From Thinopyrum elongatum (lineage: Eukaryota > Streptophyta > Magnoliopsida > Poales > Poaceae): DNA of 64,000 bases. The first letter of the stretch is position 1. Each line of letters opens with the position of its first letter. A program made the position numbers and the translations under genes. The notes beneath the pieces are model-generated. The model was not told the DNA's origin and searched no databases. It was given only the letters and a program-made list of their open reading frames with translations. The stretch covers positions 493,747,180 through 493,811,179 of the forward strand of contig CM022298.1 in the NCBI GenBank assembly GCA_011799875.1, in the 5' to 3' direction. Of this stretch, positions 1 to 11,115 are shown piece after piece.

Positions 1-1373
1 AGACCGCGCAACACTTCAGCATTGGCTCTCTCCGCTTGGCCGTTGCTTCTCGGGTGAGCAACAGAGGCAAAACAAATTTTGCCGCCAAGGTCTTGGACGT
101 ACTGCATGAAGGTGCGACTTGTGAATTGCGTGCCGTTGTCGGTGATGATCCTGTTGGGCACACCGAAACGGCAAACTATCCCTTTAAAGAACTTGACGGC
201 TGATTGTGCTGTCACCTTCCTCACTGCTTCCACCTCCGGCCACTTTGTGAACTTGTCGATAGCAATGTACAAGTACTCAAAGCCCCCGGTAGCACGGGGG
301 AAAGGGCCCAGTATGTCGAGCCCCCAGACCGAAAATGGCCAGGAGAGAGGGATTGTCTGAAGAGCTTGAGCTGGTTGATGCGATTTCTTCAAATGAAACT
401 GGCACGCTTCACACTTAGTTACTAGTGCAGTTGCATCCTGGAGAGCGGTGGGCCAAAAGAAACCTTGCCGGAATGCTTTCCCGACAAGTGCTCTTGATCC
501 TATGTGAGAGCCACATATGCCTCCATGTATTTCTGCCAACAGCTCTAGTCCATCCTCCCGAGGAATGCACTTCAATTTCACACCGTTTGGTCTCTTTCTG
601 TACAGGACGTCATCGACGAACTTGTACATAACAGACCGACGGGCTACTCTTTCCGCTTCTTCCTGTTCCTCCGGGAGTTCTCCTGTTTGAAGGAACTGGA
701 CAATGTGATGTGCCCATGCTGGAGCCTGGGGCTCGACAGCGAGGACTAAAGGCATCTCCTCCGCCGGGGGAACATTTGTCTCGACAGCGAAAGCGTGAGG
801 TTCCGCCAGAGCCTGTCGTTCCCCGGCAGGTTTGTCGTTGATCCCGGCAAGTTCCTTGCCGATGGCTTCGGGAAGCTCTGCCGGAAAGTACTGTCCAGAA
901 TTCAACTTTCTTCTCTTTTCTTGCCGCATTGATGGCGCTACGGATGGTTGAGTCAAATGGAGCACAAAAGTTCCTGGTTCCACAGGCAACTTGAGGGCAA
1001 CGCGCTTTGACAGGTCGTCAGCAATACTGTTCTCGGCATGAGGGATGTGCTTCATTTGCAGACCGTCAAAGTGCTCTTCCATTTTTCTCACTTCATCCAC
1101 GTAGGCTTGCATCAATGGACTCTGATAACTCTTATTAACTTGCCTGACAACAAGCTGTGAATCGCCTCTGATGACGAGCTTCTTGATACCAAGGTCTGCC
1201 GCGATCCTGAGACCGGCAAGCAAGCCCTCGCACTCCGCAGTGTTGTTCGTCGAACTCTCCTGGGGAAAATGCATTTGGACTACGTACTTGAGGTGCTCTC
1301 CGGTGGGTGCGACAAGCAGCACGCCAGCACCGGCGCCTTGCAGCGAAAAAGCCCCGTCAAAGTACATAACCCA
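1..1373 (-). pseudogene. Tat-type pol, 3' part: second RNase H and integrase (partial)
   Basis: The minus-strand frame continues without a visible stop from 1373 to the edge, directly after the stop that ends the RT-RNase H part at 1374. The first ~130 codons form an RNase H-like domain: an FDGA start, an NNTAECEGLLAGL helix with the catalytic Glu, and a GDSQLV strand. A linker of roughly 120 residues follows, then the integrase: an HHCC zinc domain near 530-400, the core with Asp in LDILGPF and TDNGTQF, and Glu in NGQAERANAEV near the edge. Catalytic positions look retained; the C-terminal integrase part lies outside the window. The single stop between the two pol parts is most simply a nonsense mutation. 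Confidence 0.85.
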
Positions 1374-2675
1374 TTACTGGTCAATTTCCTTGCCGAGGAG
1401 AATTGTTTCTTGAACCTCCTCGTCTGGCGTTGGGGTCCATTCCGCAACGAACTCTGCCAAGGCCCTGCTCTGAATTGTCGAAGTGCTTTCAAACTTGAGA
1501 TCAAAGCTCGACAACTCCAACGCCCACTCCACAATCCTGCCGGTTGCTTCTGGATTTCGCAAAATCCGTTGCAACGGAAAGCGAGTGACGATGGTGATTT
1601 CATGTGCTTGAAAATAATGGCGCAGCTTCCTCGAGGCCATAAGGAGGCCGAAAAGCAACTTCTGCACGCCAGAATATCTTGACCTAGCTCCTTGTAAAAG
1701 AGAGCTAACAAAATAAATTGGGCGCTGCACCACCTTTTTCTTCTGCAATGATTCTTCTGACTGCACAGATCTTGTCTTGCCGGGATCAACCCTTGCCGGG
1801 GAAGATCCTGCCGCGTCACCTGACGGTCCTGCCGCTGGTGTTGCTTCCTCATCAGCTTCTCTCTGCGCCACTAACGCAGCACTAACCACTTGATTTGTTG
1901 CTGCCAAATATAGCAGCAACGGCTCTCGTGGCTTAGGCGCGACTAGCGTCGGCGGAGAAGAAAGGTATTTCTTCAAATCTTGCAGTGCAGCCTTCGCTTC
2001 TAAATCTTGCAGCGCAACCTCCTCGTCAGGATTGAGCTTTAAGTTGATCTTGCGCAGATTTGCAAATGTTTCTTCTAAATTTTGTATGAGCGTCGCTTTG
2101 TCCTTGGTTTTGACCACTATGTGATCCATGTATGCCTCCATATTTCTATGGAGTTGAGGCTCAAAACCGATTTGGACCGCTCTCGCAAATGTAGAACCAG
2201 CACTTTTCAACCCGAAAGGCATTCGTATAAAACAATACGTACCACATGGGGTGATAAATGCGGTCTTTTCTTCATCTTCTTTCGCCATGAAGATCTGATG
2301 ATACCTTGAGTAGGCATCAAGGAAGGACAGGAGATCACAACCAGTGGTGGAATCCACAATCTGGTCGATGCGCGGCAAGGGAAAGGGATCTTTTGGACAG
2401 GCTTTATTGATATCTGTATAATCGATACACAGCCTCCATTTCCCATTCGCCTTGCGCACTACAACCGGATTGGCCAACCAGGTTGGGTGAAGCACTCCTC
2501 TGACCAATCCTGCCGCCTCCAGCTTTCTGATTTCCTCGGCAATGAATTCTTGCCGCTCCAAGGCTTGCTTCCTGACCCTCTGCTTGACGGGCCGCGCGTG
2601 AGGACAGACAGCAAGGTGGTGCTCAATTACCTCCCTGGGAACACCGAGGATGTGAGACGGTTGCCATGCAAACAC
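1374..2675 (-). pseudogene. Tat-type pol: reverse transcriptase and first RNase H, degenerate
   Basis: 433 codons. RT blocks are visible in order: the region around residues 40-95 including WRLCIDYTDINKACPKD, LDAYSRYHQI, and RMPFGLKSAGSTFARA. The active-site motif at 2121-2132 reads YMDH, so the second catalytic Asp of the box is replaced by His and the enzyme should be dead. After INLKLNP the sequence jumps to an ALQDLKKYL block, so a stretch that normally joins RT to RNase H (estimated at some 50 codons) is missing. The RNase H part (PIYFVSSLLQGARSRY onward) is recognisable. The first residue is not an ATG: this is an internal part of the polyprotein. Confidence 0.85.
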
Positions 2676-2714
2676 GTCGACATTCGCCCGCAGGAAGGCA
2701 ACAAGCGCGCTTTC

Positions 2715-3917
2715 CTATTTGTCATCTAGGGTGGAACTTATGGTGAAAGTTCCTCCCGTTCCGTCCTCCCTGACGGGCACCTTCTTGGTCTCTGGTGGAG
2801 CAGACTTGGATTTCTTGTTCTTGCCGGTGGAACTCTCTGGTGCATCCTCGATGGAGGCGCAGCACTCCGAGGAGGCGCGCTTATCGGAGTTCGCGCCAAT
2901 ATTCTCACCGGCCTTCTTCTTCCCCCCGGGAGTTCCAGCGGCAGGAGCAGATGCCTTGACGGCAGGTGCTGCAACTGCTTCCCGGTAGAGTTGGTCGGCA
3001 CAGATGAACGCATCCTTCTTATCGGAGTGGATAGTAATGACACTCAACGGCCCGGGCATCTTCAAAACATTATACGCGTAGTGTGATGCCGCCATGAACT
3101 TAGCCAGCGCTGGCCGACCAAGGATCCCATTGTATGACATAGGGATCTTGGCGACATCAAACACTACCTTCTCGGTCCTGTAGTTGAGCTCGCTACCAAA
3201 TGTGACCGGTAGCGTAATCTTACCCTTTGGCTGGGTTCTTCCTGGATTGACCCCTTGAAACGTGCCCGTTTCTTCGAGATCTTCATCAGGAATTTGAAGC
3301 CTCTTGAGCACATCTGGTGAGATTAGGTTCAGCCCGGCCCCACCATCAACTAGCATTTTCGTCACCTTGAGGTGGCGGATTGTTGGTGAGACCAACAATG
3401 GCAAGCACCCGACCGCGGTTGTGCGATCAGGGTGATCCTCGGCGTCGAAAATGATAGGCGTGTTGGACCACTTCAGGGGCTTACATGCATCTGGTGACGG
3501 CTCTGTTGTATTGACTTCCCGCACCCACTGTTTGAGTCGACGGTGAGAAGAATGCAACGAGGTGCCTCCATCGATACACATGGCCTCTGTAGATTTCTGG
3601 AATTCTTGCTCACTGGACTCATTGTCTTCTTCGTCATCATCTTCTTCCTTGTCTCGGCCTCGAGCGGGCCTCTCCCTCTGTTGCTTGGCCTTGCCGCGGC
3701 GACCCCCTCGGCCACCGCGCTTCTTACCGGATCCGTCAGCACCGTCATGGGCCTTCTCCTTATCTCGCCTTTCATACTCAGCCCTCTGTTTCTCGGCAAG
3801 CTGTTCAACTTGCCGGCAGTTTTGGAGATCGTGGCCTTGGTGCGATGGATCTTGCAATACTGCTTGCCGGAGCTTTCCGACTTGTCGGCCGCCGCCAAGG
3901 CCTGACAGGAAGAGCAC
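2715..3917 (-). pseudogene. Tat-type gag C-terminus and aspartic protease
   Basis: 400 codons of open frame. The N-terminal ~100 residues are basic/acidic low complexity (KKRGGRGGRRGKAKQQ followed by an acidic run), as in the C-terminal part of Tat-type gag. The retropepsin domain follows: MLVDGGAGLNLIS, with the catalytic D-G-G at about 3339-3347, and later the ILGRPALAKF flap/C-terminal block. The region near 2720-3000 is a Lys/Ala/Ser-rich tail. The frame differs from the gag frame to its right, so a frameshift separates them near 3.9 kb. It acts, when intact, as the polyprotein-processing enzyme of the element. Confidence 0.75.
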
Positions 3918-5607
3918 CCGGCAAGTTCCTTGCCGGGGTCGTCAACCTTGGCCTTCTTGGCGGCGCCGGGGTTGCCAGATTCCTCGACAGCAAGCACGGC
4001 CTTGCCTCTGTGTTTCTTGTTCCGCCGCCGGCCTTTCCTTGACGGGGTCGCGGCGTCTTCATCTTCTGATTCGCCCCCCGTGCCAACAGCCTCGCCAGGG
4101 AGTTTCCTCCCCTCTTTAGCTCGAGCGCATTTGTCGGCCAAAGCGTAAAGCTCGGCGATACTCCTGACTTTGTTCATTGCCAACTCTTCCCGCATTTTGC
4201 GGTTACGCATGTTCTGATGAAACGCGCTAACAACAGCGGCAGGGTGAACGTCAGGAATATTGTACTACACCCGGCTGAATCTCTGGATAAACTTGCGCAG
4301 GGATTCGCCCTCCTTCTGAGGGATGATATGCAAATCACTCTCTTGGCCAGGAGCTTGGTGACCTCCAACAAAGGCGCCAACAAACTGATGGCATAGATCT
4401 GACCAAGAAGAAATAGAATTCTCCGGCAGATGCATCAACCACGACCTGACATTGGGTTTGAGCACCAACGGGAAGTGGTTGGCAAGTATCTTGTCATCTC
4501 GGCCCCCGGCAGCCTGCACGGCAATGGTGTAAATGCTCAGGAACTCCGAGGGATGAGTCTTGCCATCATATTTCTCTGGGACCTCTGGCTTGAAGGTTCG
4601 GGAATTGGGCCACTGGACTTGCCGCAGCTCACGGGTAAACGCTGGAGTCCCTACCTTGTAAGGCAAGTCTCCTGCGTCCCCCGGTGCAGGCTCGTTGACA
4701 GCCGGCCCTGTGCGCTTATCAGACTGATAGCGCGCTTCCCATCGCCGCTCGATGGAAGTTCGAGCGTCCTCTTTGCCTCGTTCCTAGAGAACTTGACGCT
4801 GGTCGCGGTGCATCCGTGGATCGGACGACGCCGTGGAATCATCATCACGGCGATCGACCTGTTGGGTTGTCGCCCGCCGCTGGTGTCGCGGAGGGGAGTG
4901 CACCGTCGTTGCACCACCTCCGGTTTCCTCCACATCGGCTCGCGCCGGATCGATGGGCTTTCGCTGTGAGGGCCCTGCCTCTTGTGGCTCATCTTTGTTG
5001 GCGAAGCCGATAAGGCTCTGGATAGTAGCTCGCCACTCCTCCATCTTCTTCGGAGCAGGAGGGAAATCGAGGAGCAGCTGCGCATGTGCCAAGGCTTCCG
5101 CTGGTGTTGGCGGCGGCGACAGGTGCGAGGTACGTGAGGTGCTCTGACTCCTAGCCATGTTATAAGGAACACCGTCACAGTCACGCGACCGCGCGCCACC
5201 TCTGCCGGCAGCTCGGTGTGCATGTTGGGCTCACGCATCTTGGGATCGATGCGCAGAAATCTTTTCATGGGGACGCCCTGAACAACCAGCGCCATGACGT
5301 CGCTCGTCGTGCACGACCTGAGTAGGCCGTGACGCTTGCGCCAGCGTGGGAGCTCCAGAAGGCGTCCTCCGATCTCTGGAATTCGTTGTGCACCCGTAGG
5401 CAACACAGCTCCGTCTCTGGATCCAGCGGCGTGTGGGTTGCCGTTGCCACTGCGAACGACGACGCTCGCCTGGCTTGGATCACCGGAATGCCGTGGAGGC
5501 TCTAATCCTCTTCCTTCTGCACCCACGCCATCGCCCGTATGCGAAGGCACAGGCAAAACAGACGTGGATGGTTGCCCCGTCGTAGCGCTCTTCTTCTTGG
5601 GTGGCAT
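3918..5607 (-). pseudogene. Tat-type gag, frameshifted
   Basis: The start is an ATG at 5605-5607 (MPPKKKSATTGQ), about 70 bp inside the primer-binding site. The gag message is split over several frames: 5607 to ~5160, a second frame at 5158-4784, the capsid-like block at 4666-4265 (FKPEVPEKYDGKTHPSEFL, then WLMHLPENSI and a C-terminal GESLRKFIQRF helix), and a C-terminal Lys-rich segment at 4210-3473. The FxPExPxKYDGxxxPxxFL pattern and the following helices match plant retrotransposon gag domains. At least two frameshifts and in-frame stops (at 4784 and 4265) break it. Function: structural capsid protein of the element. Confidence 0.75.
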
Positions 5608-5672
5608 GATGATGAAGATGATGAAGAAACTATGGCGCCGATCACTAGATCAGGTTCACACAACCTACAATC

Positions 5673-5690
5673 CCTCTACCTGGCGCGCCA
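5673..5690 (-). other. Primer-binding site of the Tat element
   Basis: Read on the minus strand, the sequence starting four bases inside the LTR boundary begins TGGCGCGCCAGGTAGAGG. Plant LTR-element primer sites start with TGG, complementary to a tRNA CCA end. The matching tRNA was not identified. Confidence 0.6.
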
Positions 5691-5694
5691 AAGA

Positions 5695-6535
5695 TGTCGG
5701 CGTGCGACATCTATGGGACCCTCGAGGAATCCCTTTACGATTCGGCGGAGGGAGAGGTATGCGCAAAGAGCAGAACCAACAATCGACGCGGGGCGATTTT
5801 TACCCAGGTTCGGGCCGCTAATCAGCGTAAAACCCTACTCGTGCCTTGTTTTATTATCGGTGTTCTTGAGCCCAGGCTCCAGGAGCGCTCGCAGTGAACA
5901 GTACGTTCAAAGAGTAGCTACGCATGCAGAATGGGCTAGAAGATCCTCCTCCCCTGTAGCAGTTGCCTTGGGCCTCCTTTTATATCACAAAGGGGTCACC
6001 ACAGTGGCAAAATGTACATACATTGAGGTGTAAAGTAGCTACAGGGTCATCATACCTAACCCCTGACGGATTAGGACGAACGCATTTAATGCACCATGAG
6101 GTGTCCATCTAGGTGTCCTCACTTTCTTAGGGATGGAAAAAGGAGCCATCCCATCAGCACCGCTTAAGCTCTCCTCCACTGGTGCATCGCCACGCATCCA
6201 AAGAAGGAGCCAGAATGTCGGGTTTGTTGCTGTGCCAGAGCGGTGGCACGGCAACAAAATCTTGCCGGGTGCTGAATCTTGCCGGGCGCCGAACCTTGCC
6301 GGGCGCCGAATCTTGCCGGGCTTCGAAGGCCACCCCGGCAAGATCTTGCCGGGGAAGCTGGCCTTCGGATTCCAGCTCTTCTTATCTGCTGAATCTCAGA
6401 TCTTTGACTTGAGGATTTCTTTGGTGGCCTGAGTCAACCTCGAACTGTTCCCCGACAAGCCTTGCTGCGAGTATGGCTACAACTGCCCATGCACAAGTAC
6501 GGGATACTAATGGCCCAATACTTAGTACACCGACA
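5695..6535 (-). repeat. 5' LTR of the Tat element (841 bp)
   Basis: The ends are a perfect short inverted repeat: TGTCGG at 5695 and CCGACA ending at 6535. The inner edge abuts the primer-binding site. The outer edge abuts Angela-like LTR sequence. The LTR holds a cluster of short CTTGCCGGG repeats at about 6260-6350. Confidence 0.85.
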
Positions 6536-8437
6536 GGCATCCAAGGTTCCGCTATTGGTTATTGACCGGAGAGGTGTCTCGGTCATGTCTACATAGTTCT
6601 TGAACCCGTAGGGTCCGCACGCTTAGCGTTCGTTGACGATATAGTGTTATATGAGTTATGTGATTTGGTGACCGAATGTTGTTCAGAGTCCCGGATGAGA
6701 TCACGGACATGACGAGGAGCTTCAAAATGGTCCAGAGGTAAAGATTGATATATAGGACGATGATGTTTGGACACCGAAAGAGTTTCGGGAGGTACCGGGT
6801 AATCATCGGATCACCGGAAGGGGTTCCGGGAAGCCCCAGGAGGCTATATGGGCTTAATGGGCCAAATGGGGGAACACTGTCGGCGTTCTGGGAACCAGGG
6901 TACCCAAACATGCCTGCCTGCAGCCCACGGCATGGCTCCTTCAACGTCCTGGTACGGCGCATCGGCAAGACCACCAAGACAAGACCCTCATGAGGGCCCC
7001 CTGGCCTCGCGAGGCGGACGACACCAAGACCTCCAGAGGAGCGGCCTCCCCAGGCGACCTCCCGAGGAGTAGAGATTTCTATGCAGGTACCCATCCTCTC
7101 GAGGCTGCGATGACGTGAGCCATGACGACCAAGGCCAGGCGGGCGCCAGCGGGCGCAGAGGAGACAGTTTCCCTTTCGGTGCTAAGGGAGCAAGGACGGA
7201 CGTGGGTTCCCAAGGAGCCCTCCAAAGGTTTCCATTCCGATGCAACGAGACCAAGACCATGAGCTCGGCAGGACGGATGTCATCGCCGAGCCCACTGCTG
7301 CGTCATGACCAGAAGCTTTGCAGGAGAAGACCACCTTTTGTCAGGATAGGATGTACCTCCTGTCCCCTTTCAAATTGGCCATTGTGGTATCCCTTCCCGC
7401 CTAAGTTTCCAGGGAAGAGGACCAAGGCCACTATAAATATAGGTTAGTCATCACTGTAGAAGAGGTCGATCAACTCATTCTCACCCCCTAGAGCCCTCGT
7501 GAGGCTGCTCACTCATTGTACTAGTTCATCCTCAAACCTCCTCGTGAGGCCAATCCACCACAAAGCAGGAGTAGGGTTTTACACCACAAGGTGGCCCGAA
7601 CCTGGGTAAACTGCCATGTTCATCTTCTTCCCCACTCACGCGAATCCAGCTAGGCTAGGCTATAGGGCGACGAACTCGAGGCTTGAGAGGTTGAGATCTT
7701 CGCACACGCCCCAGAGTTCGAACCTTCTTGGGTCTGCGGAGCCCTGAATCCGACAAACACACCAGCCCACAAGGGGCTGGTGCGCCCCTCTCCCTAGCCG
7801 CCGGCCCTAGGGGAAGGAAAGGGGGAGGGTTGGCCCCTCCTGCCTTTTCGTCCTCATGAGAGAAAGGAAAGGGGGGGCACCACCTCCCCCTGCCTTCCTC
7901 CCGCGCACAAATAAGGAAGGGGGCGCGGCTAGGGTAGGAGCCCAAGGAAGATTCGGCCTCCTTGGGGGTGCCTCCTTGCTGCCTCCCCTCTCCCCCCACC
8001 TATATATATGAGGGAGGGGCGCCACACAACACCACGACAATCTCTTAGCCATGTGCGGCGCCCTTCTCCATAGTTTCGTCCCTCGGTCATATTTTCGGAG
8101 TGCTTAGGCGAAGCCCTGCGAAGATAGCATCACCACCACCGTTACCACGCCGTCGTGCTGCTAGAACTCATCCACTACTTCGCCCGTCTTGCTGGATCAA
8201 GATGGCGTGGACGTCACCGAGCTGAACGTGTGCTGAATGCAGAGGTGCCATACGTTCGGTACTTGATCAGTTGGATCGCGAAGAAGTTCAACTACATCAA
8301 CCGCGTTACTAAACGCTTCCGCTTACGGTCTACGAGGGTGTGTAGACATACTCTACCCTCTCGTAGCTATGCATCTCCATGGATAGATCTTGCGTGTGCA
8401 TAGAAAATTTTTGTTTTTCATGCATCGTTCCCCAACA
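6536..8437 (+). repeat. Angela/BARE-type copia LTR fragment (3' portion)
   Basis: The sequence GGTTATTGACCGGAGAGG onward is homologous in reverse orientation to the LTR at 48685-50101 and 55148-56829. It ends in the canonical CCCCAACA at 8430-8437 after a TTTTCATGCATCGTTC stretch. The LTR begins only at the junction with the Tat LTR, so its left part is outside the window. What follows 8437 is not a primer-binding site, so this is a 3' or solo LTR. A solo gypsy LTR interrupts it at 6878-7755; without that insert the fragment is about 1.0 kb. Confidence 0.8.
6878..7755 (+). repeat. Solo LTR of a gypsy-type element, TSD AACAC
   Basis: It starts TGTCGGCG at 6878 and ends ATCCGACA at 7755 (878 bp). 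The same five bases AACAC lie immediately outside at 6873-6877 and 7756-7760, and the Angela LTR reads through across them. A TATA-like CACTATAAATATAGG at about 7430 suggests plus orientation. No internal region is present, so it arose by LTR-LTR recombination. Its TGTCGG...CCGACA ends match those of the Tat LTR at 5695-6535, but the interiors are not obviously alike. Confidence 0.85.
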
Positions 8438-9098
8438 ATTATTCTTTTTATCCAGACCAGGAAATAGATTATTCTTTGAGTCAAAGCCCACGAAATTGAT
8501 GTATTGGCAAACAAAATGAAATGGGTTGTAAAACCTAAATAAATGGGTTGCATATCCTCCACAACTTTCGAAGCTGACTTTGTTGGCCCACTAGGACGAA
8601 GCCTACACAAGGTGTTGTCCATTTAGTAAGCAAGAAGATTTAATGGTCAAAAACAAAAAGGTCAACAAATTGTTCTGACATCCGTAGGCGTTGGATTGAC
8701 ATCCAATGGTGATCCTGCTTCTTCAATCTCCGATCTACTTGCTTTTGCTACAACCGCCAAAACCATCGCCGACTATAGCGCTTGCATCTGCCTCCCATGG
8801 CCGGCTGTGCTGCCGCACAGGCCTCGCCGCCCCACCCTACTTCCAACGGTCGCCAGGTCATACCTGTACTCTCACCCAAACCTTATGTTATTCTCCAGCG
8901 ACGGCAGCCTCATCCCGCAGCCAAACCAGTCCCTCATACTCCCCTCCGCCAGGGAATCCTGTGCCCCTTCTTCCACGACTCCAGATCGTTCCCATCTTAG
9001 GCCTCGCCGTCGTCCACCGCCGTGGTGCGCTCAACAATGCGTGGTCAACAACAAGAGCCAACATGGAGTACGTGGAGAGGCTGACAGCTAGGAACCGC

Positions 9099-9345
9099 CA
9101 GCTACATCTTCGCACGCAAGCTACTTCCTCCTTATTACGCGAGAATAAACGATTCCTCCCCCTGATAGGTTGGACCCACCAGCTACAATCTTCGCACGCA
9201 AGGAAGTTCCTTCTTATTACTCGGAAAAAAAAGTTTCCTCCCCATGATAGCTGGGACCCATGAGCTACATCTTCGCACGGAAGTAAGTGCCTCCTTATTA
9301 CGCGCAAGAAAAATGATTCCTTCCCCTGCTAGCTGGGACCCACCA
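9099..9345. repeat. About 80-bp tandem repeat, three units
   Basis: Each unit begins with AGCTACATCTTCGCACG, continues through CCTCCTTATTACGCG-like text and ends in GCTGGGACCCACC. Units start near 9099, 9180 and 9262 and differ by scattered substitutions. Two further units occur at 9830-9966, because a larger block around 8650-9250 is duplicated about 740 bp downstream (compare GTTGGATTGACATCCAATGG near 8690 with its variant near 9436). Confidence 0.75.
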
Positions 9346-9829
9346 GATTCAGAGTCTGACTTGTGGGCCTACTAAGTTGACACATACGCGGGGCTTTGTG
9401 AACTTAGTCAACAAATGATTCTAGCAGAAGTGACCGTTGGATTAACATCCAATGGCCGTGTTGCTACTTTAATCTCTGATCTTCTATTCTTGCTCTAGCC
9501 GCCCAAACCAGCAATGGCGGAACCGCCTGCTCTTGCCTCCCGTGGCCAGCTGTGTTACCACCGCTGGCCATACCATCCCTCTATTCACCCACACCTCTTG
9601 TTATTCTCCGATGACGGCAGACTCACACCGCAGCCGAACCAGTTAACCCTCGTACTCCCCTCCGCGTGGGCATCCACTTCCGCGTCTTCCCCGGCTTCGT
9701 GTCATTCCCTTCCTAGGCCTCGCTGTTGTCCATCACCTTGGTGGTCTTAGCGCGGCGTGGTCAACGTGGTCAACGAATGACAGCCATCGGAAGAAGACTG
9801 TACGCGGTGACGCTGACAGCTGGACCCAC

Positions 9830-9966
9830 CAGCTACATCTTCGGACGCAAGAAAGTGCCTCCATATTACGCGCAAAAAAATGATTCCCCCCTGATAGCTG
9901 GGACCCACCAGCTATATCTTCACACGCAAAGAAGTGCCTCCTTATCCTCCCTGACAGTTGGGACCC
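9830..9966. repeat. Second field of the ~80-bp repeat, two units
   Basis: Units begin at about 9830 and 9910 with AGCTACATCTTCGGACG and AGCTATATCTTCACACG; the second is shortened. They correspond to the array at 9099-9345 shifted by the ~740-bp duplication. Confidence 0.65.
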
Positions 9967-10259
9967 ACCCGGTCAAAGCATACATAGCGTTGTCTGTCGG
10001 TCGCGAACGTGTACGTACATACGGGTCGGTCGGTGTATCTGCAAGGATGAATCGTGGCCGAGCAAGCAGCGACACATGTCGTAGAACAGTCCCCTACGTA
10101 GCAGTCCACGCAGTCCCATCTAAATCGAGTACACGTACGTACAGCCATGCTGCAAAAAATACGGGCACGTACGTACATACGGGGGGTCTCAAATGCATAC
10201 TCGTGCATACGTACGGCCAGGGATCATGTACATGGATAGGCAACGGATGGTAGCAACGG

Positions 10260-11115
10260 CCTCCTGTTCATCGACAGCCAACCGGCTGGGTTGGAACGGA
10301 GGACACATTGTCGTGTTCTCACCGGGAGCCAAGCGACTGGGTCGGAACACGTCCTATTCATCAGGAGCGAAGCGACTGGGTCAAAATGCGTCATGTTCAT
10401 CGGGAGCCAACCAGCTTGGAAGAAACAGCCGAAACGGGATCTGGCGTACCACAAAATGGAGGAAACAGACTTCTGCTCGACTGCCTATGGTCGAAACAGG
10501 GTCCTTTGATCGGGAGGGGTCTGGCATACCACAAAACGGAGGAAACGGACTTCTATTCGAGTGCCTACGATCGAAAGGGGGTCCTGTTGATCGGAAGGGG
10601 TCTCGCGTACTGCAAAATGGAGGAAAAGGACTTCTGTTCGAGCCCCTATGATCGAAACAGGGTCTTGTTCATCAGGAGGGGTGTGGCATACTGTAAAACA
10701 GGACTCCACGGGCTACTGTTCATCCATCGTCGACTTCCTCTAGCCTCCATCTGCTACTGTTCATCCACCGTCGACTTCCTCCAGCTTCCACCAGACACTG
10801 TTCATCCACGGGGCTACTGTTCATCCAGCCTCCACCAGCTACTGTTCTACCAGCCTCCACGGGGTCCTGTTCATCCACCCCCAATCGGCTAGGGTGTGTG
10901 GCGGCCTCCTCAGGGTTCTGTTCATCCAGCAGCAACCGCCTACTACCATGGGGTCCGGTTCATCCAGCAGTAACCGCCTACACATGGTGGGGGTCCTGTT
11001 CATCCAACCCCCACAGGGAACTGTTCATCCACAACCAACCAACCGGCTGGACTCACCACATCTCGACTCGTTCTATGTATCGCGCGTGCGGCAACAACAG
11101 GCACTGTTCATCCAG
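10260..11115. repeat. GTTCATC-type subterminal motif array of the CACTA element
   Basis: The core (A/C)TGTTCATCCA or a close variant recurs about 14 times, for example near 10265, 10391, 10718, 10756, 10797, 10816, 10867, 10917, 10996, 11020 and 11102. It often sits with CCAACCGGCT or CTCCACC text between copies. Irregular spacing and the location beside a CACTA terminus fit subterminal transposase-binding repeats. Reading frames across this stretch are by-products of the repeats. Confidence 0.65.

Larger units (their letters stand above)
1..6535 (-). mobile_element. Ty3/gypsy LTR retrotransposon, Tat lineage, left-truncated by the window
   Basis: Seen: on the minus strand, from right to left, come an LTR (5695-6535), a primer-binding region, gag, an aspartic protease, reverse transcriptase with RNase H, a second RNase H-like domain and an integrase that runs off the window edge. 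Known: a second (archaeal-type) RNase H between the RT-RNase H and the integrase is the hallmark of the Tat clade of plant Ty3 elements. The coding region is broken by stops, frameshifts and an internal deletion, so it is inactive as it stands. The right LTR abuts an Angela-like LTR fragment, which suggests insertion into it; the candidate 5-bp target duplication is GGCAT at 6536-6540, with its partner off-window. The exact family is not assigned. Confidence 0.9.

Noticed and set aside
8706..9263. 185-codon and neighbouring open frames
   Set aside because: They cross the 80-bp repeats of the CACTA interior and show no domain.
10308..10892. 194-codon open frame with repeated residues
   Set aside because: It is a translation of the GTTCATC-type motif array; repeats of DNA units explain the periodic residues.
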